Part shown: positions 59,583 to 64,000 of the stretch, piece by piece
Layout: each line of letters begins with the position of its first letter
Position numbering within the stretch: the stretch's first letter is position 1
Source of the DNA: VAZQ01 sp045811525
GTDB lineage: Bacteria > Pseudomonadota > Alphaproteobacteria > Rhizobiales > Xanthobacteraceae
DNA length: 64,000 bases
Direction: 5' to 3'
NCBI GenBank assembly: GCA_045811525.1
Contig: JBJMTV010000040.1
Coordinates: 4,613 to 68,612, forward strand
Notes under the pieces: generated by a model
The model's input: the letters and a program-made list of their open reading frames with translations, nothing else
What the model was told of the DNA's origin: nothing
Database searches by the model: none
Made by a program: the position numbers and the translations under genes

Positions 59583-60593
59583 ATGAAAACCATGCTCAAA
59601 ACAACACTAGCTGCGTCATTGATCTGTGCAATGACGGGATTGCAGCCGGCCCTTGCTCAAGAAGTACAGCTCAAGGCATCGCTCTTCCCGCCCCCGAGCA
59701 ATCCCCTCGTCAAGGCGATGAACAAATGGGCGGACGATTTGCGGGACAAGTCCAACGGGCGATTGATCATAAAGGTCTTTCCTGCGAGCCAGATGGGTCC
59801 GCCGCCGCGACAGTTTGACTTGGCAAGAACCGGCGTGGCCGACATTTCCGTTCACCTTCACGGCTCGACGCCCGGACGCTTTCCCCTGACGGAGATGACG
59901 CATGTTCCCGGCATCACCAAGGGGGTTTACGGGGCATCGCTCGCGCTGAGCGAGATCGCCCCGCAGGCATTCGCAGCGGATTATCCGGGCGTCAGGGTAC
60001 TCAATGTCTTGACACTTCCAACGGTCATCATTTCGCGCAGCGAGATTGCGAGTGCTGCCGACTTGAAAGGCAAGCGCGTGCGCGCCGCAGGCTCGGTTCA
60101 GTCGGATGTTCTCGACGCCCTCGGCGCGGTCCCCACGCTCGTCCAGCCCGGTGACATGAATGACGCGCTGAGCAAGGGGATGATCGAGGGTGTCAGCACG
60201 GCATACAGCGGCATCGACAGCTATAAGCTCGATGAAATCGGCAAGTTTGTCGCCGAAGGCGACATGGGAAGCGTCACCTTCGCTACGGTGATGAACCTTG
60301 CCGCTTACAACGCGCTGCCGCCCGACCTGAAGAAGCTGATAGATGAGGACAATGGGATGGCGAACGCCCGCGTGTTTGCGCGCATGCTCGCCGACGACGA
60401 GCTTCGATTGCACGACAACCTGGTCACCAAGGGCATCAAGTTCACCAAGCTCGCCGACGATGGGGCCTTGAAGCAGGCTGGAAACAAGATCCTCGAGCAG
60501 GCCATCAAGAAGGCCTCGGCTCAGGGCGCGGATGCCCGCAAGATCCTTGAACAGATCAAGGCAGCGGTGGCGAAGCACGAAGGCGAGAACTGA
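59583..60593 (+). CDS. TRAP transporter substrate-binding protein (DctP)
   Basis: This 336-residue periplasmic protein of the TRAP uptake type has a signal peptide ('LKTTLAASLICAMTGLQPALAQ'). The core includes 'NPLVKAMNKWADDLRDKSNGRLIIKVFPASQMGPPPRQFDLARTGVADISVHLHGSTPGRFPLTEM' (about 38-102) and 'LKGKRVRAAGSVQSDVLDALGAVPTLVQPGDMNDALSKGMIEGVSTAYSG' (about 160-210), which holds the carboxylate-binding Arg. The start at 59583 fits the signal peptide. The matching membrane genes lie 1.4 kb downstream, after a PF04392 gene. Confidence 0.9.
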   Translation: MKTMLKTTLAASLICAMTGLQPALAQEVQLKASLFPPPSNPLVKAMNKWADDLRDKSNGRLIIKVFPASQMGPPPRQFDLARTGVADISVHLHGSTPGRFPLTEMTHVPGITKGVYGASLALSEIAPQAFAADYPGVRVLNVLTLPTVIISRSEIASAADLKGKRVRAAGSVQSDVLDALGAVPTLVQPGDMNDALSKGMIEGVSTAYSGIDSYKLDEIGKFVAEGDMGSVTFATVMNLAAYNALPPDLKKLIDEDNGMANARVFARMLADDELRLHDNLVTKGIKFTKLADDGALKQAGNKILEQAIKKASAQGADARKILEQIKAAVAKHEGEN

Positions 60594-60599
60594 CGTTTG

Positions 60600-60672
60600 T
60601 AGCCCTTCTCGGTTGCAAGGGCTCTGATCCAGTCAGAGTCGTAACCACCCTCGGCCAGCGGCCAATTTTCCG
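60600..60672 (-). mobile_element. Transposase scrap (IS5-like DDE segment)
   Basis: On the minus strand about 24 codons read PLAEGGYDSDWIRALATEKG, which resembles the region around the second catalytic Asp of IS5-type transposases ('DKGYDSDWIR.L....G'). The neighbouring codons do not match a transposase and no inverted repeats are visible. It lies just after dctP, so an insertion sequence once landed in the TRAP operon. Confidence 0.4.
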
Positions 60673-60822
60673 GTCGCCATGGCGCGAACACCGGACATCT
60701 CTCAAATTCAGGATTTGCGGCTATGACCCCATCCGCGACATGGGCTGTCCAATTTTCGCTGTGCTGCACAACACAGTTCTCTTCATGTTAGGGTGCAGTT
60801 CTTGGCCTGAGGGAAAATTTTC

Positions 60823-61806
60823 ATGAAGCGGCGCGAGTTCATCACGCTTGTCGGCGGTGTGGCAGCCGCGTGGCCGATCGCGGCGCGCTCGCAGCAGCCA
60901 GCGATGCCGGTGATCGGTTTCCTCAGTAGCCGCTCCCCGGTAGAGTCTGCATCTGTTGTAGCAGCGTTCCGCCATGGTCTGAATGAAACAGGCTATCTCG
61001 AAGGCCAGAATGTCGGGATCGAATTCCGCTGGGCGGAGGGACGATATGAGCAGCTGCCGGCAATGGCGGCCGAACTGGTCAGCCACCAGGTAGCGTTGAT
61101 CATGGCGGCAGGCGGTGATCGCCCGGCGCTGGCGGCTAAAGCGGCGACATCGACGATTCCAATCGTTTTCATCGGCAGCGACTTTCCGGTCAAGATCGGC
61201 CTCGTGGCCAGCCTCAGTCGCCCGGGCGGCAACGTGACGGGTACGAGCCTGTTCACTTCCGAGTTGGAGGCAAAAAAGCTGGCGCTGTTGCGCGAGTTGG
61301 TGCCGAAGGCCCCTCTGATCGCCATGCTCGTGAACCCGAATAATCCGAGCACCGAAACCGACATTGCAGACGTGCAGACAGCAGCGCGATCTGTCGGGCA
61401 GGAGATTTTTCTCCTGAGAGCCAGGAGCGAACAGGACATTGACACTGCATTCGAGATGGTCGCCCAAGGACGGGCTAATGCACTGCTCGTCGCCCACGAC
61501 CCATTTTTCTTGAGCCGGCGCGATCAGCTGGTCGCTCTGACGGCTCGGCGTGCGATTCCCGCAATTTACGAGTTTCGTGAGTTTGTCTCAGCCGGCGGCT
61601 TGATGAGCTACGGAAGCAAAATTACGGATAATTATCGCCTGAGTGGCACCTACGCGGGTCGGATTCTCAAAGGCGCCAAGCCTGCCGACTTGCCGGTCCA
61701 ACAGCCGAGCAAATTCGAGTTCGTCATCAACCTCAAAACCGCGAAGACTCTTGGCCTCGAAATTCCCCCGACGCTGCTAGCACGCGTCGATGAGGTGATC
61801 GAATAA
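60823..61806 (+). CDS. PF04392-type ABC substrate-binding protein inside the TRAP locus
   Basis: This 327-residue periplasmic protein starts 'MKRREFITLVGGVAAAWPIAARSQQ', a Tat-type signal. It continues 'VIGFLSSRSPVESASVVAAFRHGLNETGYLEGQNVGIEFRWAEGRYEQLPAMAAELVSHQVALIMAAGG', the ABC_sub_bind core, and ends 'RILKGAKPADLPVQQPSKFEFVINLKTAKTLGLEIPPTLLARVDEVIE'. A GAGGG sequence precedes the ATG. It is related to the gene at 58251 but the two are clearly diverged. It separates dctP from dctQM and has no ABC permease beside it. It was probably inserted with the nearby transposase scrap. Confidence 0.9.
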   Translation: MKRREFITLVGGVAAAWPIAARSQQPAMPVIGFLSSRSPVESASVVAAFRHGLNETGYLEGQNVGIEFRWAEGRYEQLPAMAAELVSHQVALIMAAGGDRPALAAKAATSTIPIVFIGSDFPVKIGLVASLSRPGGNVTGTSLFTSELEAKKLALLRELVPKAPLIAMLVNPNNPSTETDIADVQTAARSVGQEIFLLRARSEQDIDTAFEMVAQGRANALLVAHDPFFLSRRDQLVALTARRAIPAIYEFREFVSAGGLMSYGSKITDNYRLSGTYAGRILKGAKPADLPVQQPSKFEFVINLKTAKTLGLEIPPTLLARVDEVIE

Positions 61807-61953
61807 GGATGTTATTTGTGTGCGGTGCATAAGTCCGTTCGTGTGACTTCGCCCACATGAATCGAACTGCGCTTTTCTGCCGCTCTTGGTGCAATAGCGG
61901 ACATGCGACGTACACGGCCTAGATAAAAGCCGGCAAGAGGTTGGCGCCCCTGC

Positions 61954-62439
61954 ATGCAGCGACTGAAGCGACTGACACAATGGCTGTCCGACTTGGCCGC
62001 GATCGCCATTGCGGCCATGATCCTTCTCACCATCGCAGACATCGCAATGAAAAACCTGTTCAAGCATCCCATCAAAGGGACGTTCGAGTTGGTCGAGTTG
62101 CTTCTGGTGTTCGTGGTGTTCTTTGGCTTTGCCGAGGTGTTCCGCTCCGACAGCAACATTTCGGTCGACGTGGCTGACCAGATGCTGGGCGCAAAAGGCA
62201 CAGCCGTGCTGAGAGCCATCGGCGCCTTTGCTTCCCTGGTGTTCCTCTTGTTGATGGGGTGGGCGATGCTCGGGCCGGCCATGGATACGCTCACCTATCC
62301 GCAATGGACCCAGGAGCTTGGGATTCCACTCTACGCCTACTGGGCACCTATCCTCGCTGGTACCGCGCTTGCGATCATCGCCTCCGCTGGCATTGTCGTG
62401 CTGCAGATCAGGTCTGATGGTGCAAAGGGCGAACGCTGA
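61954..62439 (+). CDS. TRAP transporter small permease (DctQ)
   Basis: This 161-residue protein has four predicted helices: 'LAAIAIAAMILLTIADIAMKN', 'GTFELVELLLVFVVFFGFAEVFRSD', 'IGAFASLVFLLLMGWAMLG', 'YAYWAPILAGTALAIIASAGIVVLQ'. It is the small membrane subunit of the TRAP system that supports DctM. Its TGA overlaps the ATG of the large permease gene by one base (TGATG), so the two are coupled. Confidence 0.9.
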   Translation: MQRLKRLTQWLSDLAAIAIAAMILLTIADIAMKNLFKHPIKGTFELVELLLVFVVFFGFAEVFRSDSNISVDVADQMLGAKGTAVLRAIGAFASLVFLLLMGWAMLGPAMDTLTYPQWTQELGIPLYAYWAPILAGTALAIIASAGIVVLQIRSDGAKGER

Positions 62440-63743
62440 TGGCCGTCCAGACCATCGGCATGATCGGCATGGGCGTGCTGATCGTCCTTATTTTTCTGCG
62501 TGTGCCGGTCGGCGTGGCGATGGGCCTCGTCGGCTTCTTCGGTTATGCCTCGATCGACGGCTGGGGGCGCGCCCTGAGCGTTCTGGGCCAAGCGCCGTAC
62601 GACGTTGCTGCGGGCTATACACTCACGGTCGTTCCTCTGTTTATCGTGATGGGCGATCTTGCGTTGCGCGCCGGCATGTCTGCCAAATTGTACGATGCGG
62701 CTCGCGGCTTGTTCTTTGGCGTTCGCGGCTCGCAGGCGTATGCCACGATTGCGGCCTGTGCCGGGTTTGGCGCGATTTGCGGATCCTCGCTAGCCACCGC
62801 CGCGACCATGACTCGCATTGCCATTCCGCAGATGCGCCGCGCGGGCTACGATGATCGCCTGTCCACAGGATCGGTCGCGGCGGGTGGCTCGCTCGGCATC
62901 CTGATCCCCCCTTCCATTCCGTTCGTCGTCTATGCGCTGACGGCGCAGGAATCGGTGCCGCGCCTTTTCGCGGCGGGCCTTATCCCTGGCTTGGTGCTGA
63001 CCGCCCTCTACATGCTGGTCGCTGCGGGCATCACGATCGGCAGACCTGCATGGGCTCCAGTTCGCGATGGAGATGATCGTCGAAGCCGGCTGCGCGACAT
63101 CACCAAGGTTTGGGACGTTGCGCTCCTGTTCGGCGTCACGATCGGCGGGCTCTATGCGGGATGGTTCACACCTACGGAAGCCGCGGCCGTCGGCGCCTTC
63201 GGTGCGCTAGCGCTCGGGACTCTCAGCGGCGGATTGAGCTGGCAGGGGGTGCGCGACAGCTTTCGGGCGGCGATCGGTACCACCTGTATGCTGTTCGTCA
63301 TCGTGATCTGCGCGGTGGTGTTTTCTTATTTCGTGGTCCAGGCGCAGTTGCCCTCCCTGCTTGTCGACTGGATGCGCTCTCTCAATGTCGCTCCGGTTGG
63401 GCTGATCTGCATGCTGATCGCGTTCTACATCGTGCTAGGCTGCTTCATGGACGGTCTCGGCATGATCCTGATCACCGTGCCGGTCTTCCTGCCGCTGGTG
63501 CTGGCGAGCGGCTACAACAGCGTCTGGTTCGGCGTGATCCTTGTTGTGGTGATCGAGCTCGGTTTGATCCATCCGCCGGTCGGAATGAACATCTTCGTGA
63601 TCCAGGCCCAGGTACCTGAAGTGCCTGTGCTTCGGGTCTATCAGGGCATTGTCCCCTTTCTGCTGGCACCATTCGTTCTTCTGGCTCTTCTGGTGGCTTT
63701 CCCCCGCCTGGCACTATGGCTGCCGAACCATCTTTTCGATTAG
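62439..63743 (+). CDS. TRAP transporter large permease (DctM)
   Basis: This 434-residue inner-membrane protein has about 12 helices. The family opening is 'IGMIGMGVLIVLIFLRVPVGVAMGLVGFFG'. 'TIAACAGFGAICGSSLATAATMTRIAIPQMRRAGYDDRLSTGSVAAGGSLGILIPPSIPFVVYALTAQESVPRLFAAGLIPG' (about 105-190) is the central substrate-path region of DctM. The protein uses a sodium or proton gradient to import a carboxylate bound by DctP. It overlaps dctQ by one base. Confidence 0.93.
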   Translation: MAVQTIGMIGMGVLIVLIFLRVPVGVAMGLVGFFGYASIDGWGRALSVLGQAPYDVAAGYTLTVVPLFIVMGDLALRAGMSAKLYDAARGLFFGVRGSQAYATIAACAGFGAICGSSLATAATMTRIAIPQMRRAGYDDRLSTGSVAAGGSLGILIPPSIPFVVYALTAQESVPRLFAAGLIPGLVLTALYMLVAAGITIGRPAWAPVRDGDDRRSRLRDITKVWDVALLFGVTIGGLYAGWFTPTEAAAVGAFGALALGTLSGGLSWQGVRDSFRAAIGTTCMLFVIVICAVVFSYFVVQAQLPSLLVDWMRSLNVAPVGLICMLIAFYIVLGCFMDGLGMILITVPVFLPLVLASGYNSVWFGVILVVVIELGLIHPPVGMNIFVIQAQVPEVPVLRVYQGIVPFLLAPFVLLALLVAFPRLALWLPNHLFD

Positions 63744-63901
63744 GTCGGGCTGTCGCTGCTTGCATTTTGCCGGTTTGCTGCGCCGCTCGTCACTGGAAAT
63801 GCGAATACTCATCTGTCGGTCGAACTTGCATCTGGTTGCTATGGTCGCGACCGGCTAAGCAGAGTTCGGCGTCCGTGGACGCATAGCGGGAAAGTCAAGT
63901 C

Positions 63902-64000
63902 ATGACGCTCGTCAGCATGAAAGCCGCCGCACCGCCGCCCAGCGTCGAGGACCTCGTCGCCCGTGCCGCCACCATCCGGACGCTGGTCCGTCAGCAAGCC
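63902..64000 (+). CDS. Partial gene: possible acyl-CoA dehydrogenase-like flavoenzyme (N-terminus)
   Basis: The first 33 codons are present. They read MTLVSMKAAAPPPSVEDLVARAATIR and continue to the window edge. The 'VEDLVARAATIRTLVRQQ' segment resembles the first helix of acyl-CoA-dehydrogenase-like monooxygenases (HpaB/DszC-type proteins), but this is weak. GGGAAAG lies about 9 bases upstream of the ATG. The gene continues to the right. It is downstream of the TRAP genes, so it could metabolise what that transporter imports. Confidence 0.45.
   Translation, partial: MTLVSMKAAAPPPSVEDLVARAATIRTLVRQQA

Noticed and set aside
61812..62294. A 160-codon minus-strand open frame opposite dctQ, with an N-to-C pattern containing MSAIAPRAAEKRS.
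   Set aside because: It mostly mirrors dctQ. The last part resembles noncoding repeat shadows seen in Bradyrhizobium, but there is no evidence of a gene.
1..64000. CRISPR arrays, rRNA genes or complete insertion sequences.
   Set aside because: No regularly spaced direct repeats, rRNA-like segments, or transposase with terminal repeats were seen anywhere in the window.

Overview
This is a high-GC chromosomal segment from an alphaproteobacterium, most likely Hyphomicrobiales near Bradyrhizobium, Rhodoplanes or Pseudorhodoplanes. The evidence is family-level: a PopZ homologue, an ExoR-type Sel1 regulator, the gene order pcm-tolC-popZ-valS, EcfG-type promoter sequences (GGAAC-N16-CGTT), a phasin, and many orphan solute-binding proteins of the Bug (TctC) and PF04392 types. 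No CRISPR array, rRNA or complete insertion sequence was seen.

Region 1 (1-4298) is the end of an integrated element. A tyrosine integrase lies beside a 48-base copy of the 3' half of a tRNA-Pro(GGG), the expected attachment-site scar. The intact tRNA and the rest of the element should lie left of the window. The minus-strand element genes encode the integrase, an unknown protein, an AlpA-like regulator, an unknown protein, a stand-alone Toprim/Topo VI A-like protein, a TSCPD-like protein and a cut-off phage-type protein. Region 2 (4299-6990) is a second accessory patch: a three-gene unit of unknown function that includes a TIGR04255 protein, then two decayed genes, one of them the tail of an AbiEii-type toxin.

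Region 3 (7000-28700) is mostly core genome: a micro-protein and membrane protein, an RND pump with its adaptor, xthA, an outer-membrane barrel, exoR overlapping ilvD, an epimerase, an alkyladenine glycosylase, a DUF2459 protein, a CynX-type transporter, valS, an MFS transporter, popZ, tolC and pcm. Two large palindromes lie between popZ and tolC.

Region 4 (28700-41800) holds a two-component ring-hydroxylating dioxygenase with a divergent monooxygenase-like gene and Bug protein, tRNA-Cys and tRNA-Asn followed by two micro-ORFs, a phasin, a DoxX protein, a TPR protein, a secreted metallo-beta-lactamase-fold hydrolase divergent from an ECF sigma/anti-sigma pair, and a second RND pump with a lipoprotein adaptor. 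The hydrolase and sigma genes each carry the same promoter-like sequence.

Region 5 (41970-53850) is the most unusual part. Seven minus-strand genes with short gaps encode a large molybdopterin enzyme of the pyrogallol-phloroglucinol transhydroxylase type with an extra N-terminal membrane helix and SCP2-like domain, its Fe-S subunit, a DoxX protein, an M24 peptidase-like enzyme, a Bug protein, a MetE-like methyltransferase and an enolase-superfamily enzyme. A divergent ABC importer pair lies beside them. This looks like a catabolic cluster for an unidentified compound.

Region 6 (53900-64000) has a diguanylate cyclase, a cysteine synthase/AlaX/sulfurtransferase group, and a TRAP transporter whose binding-protein gene is separated from its two membrane genes by an orphan PF04392 binding protein and a transposase scrap. 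It ends in a partial gene that may encode an acyl-CoA-dehydrogenase-like flavoenzyme.
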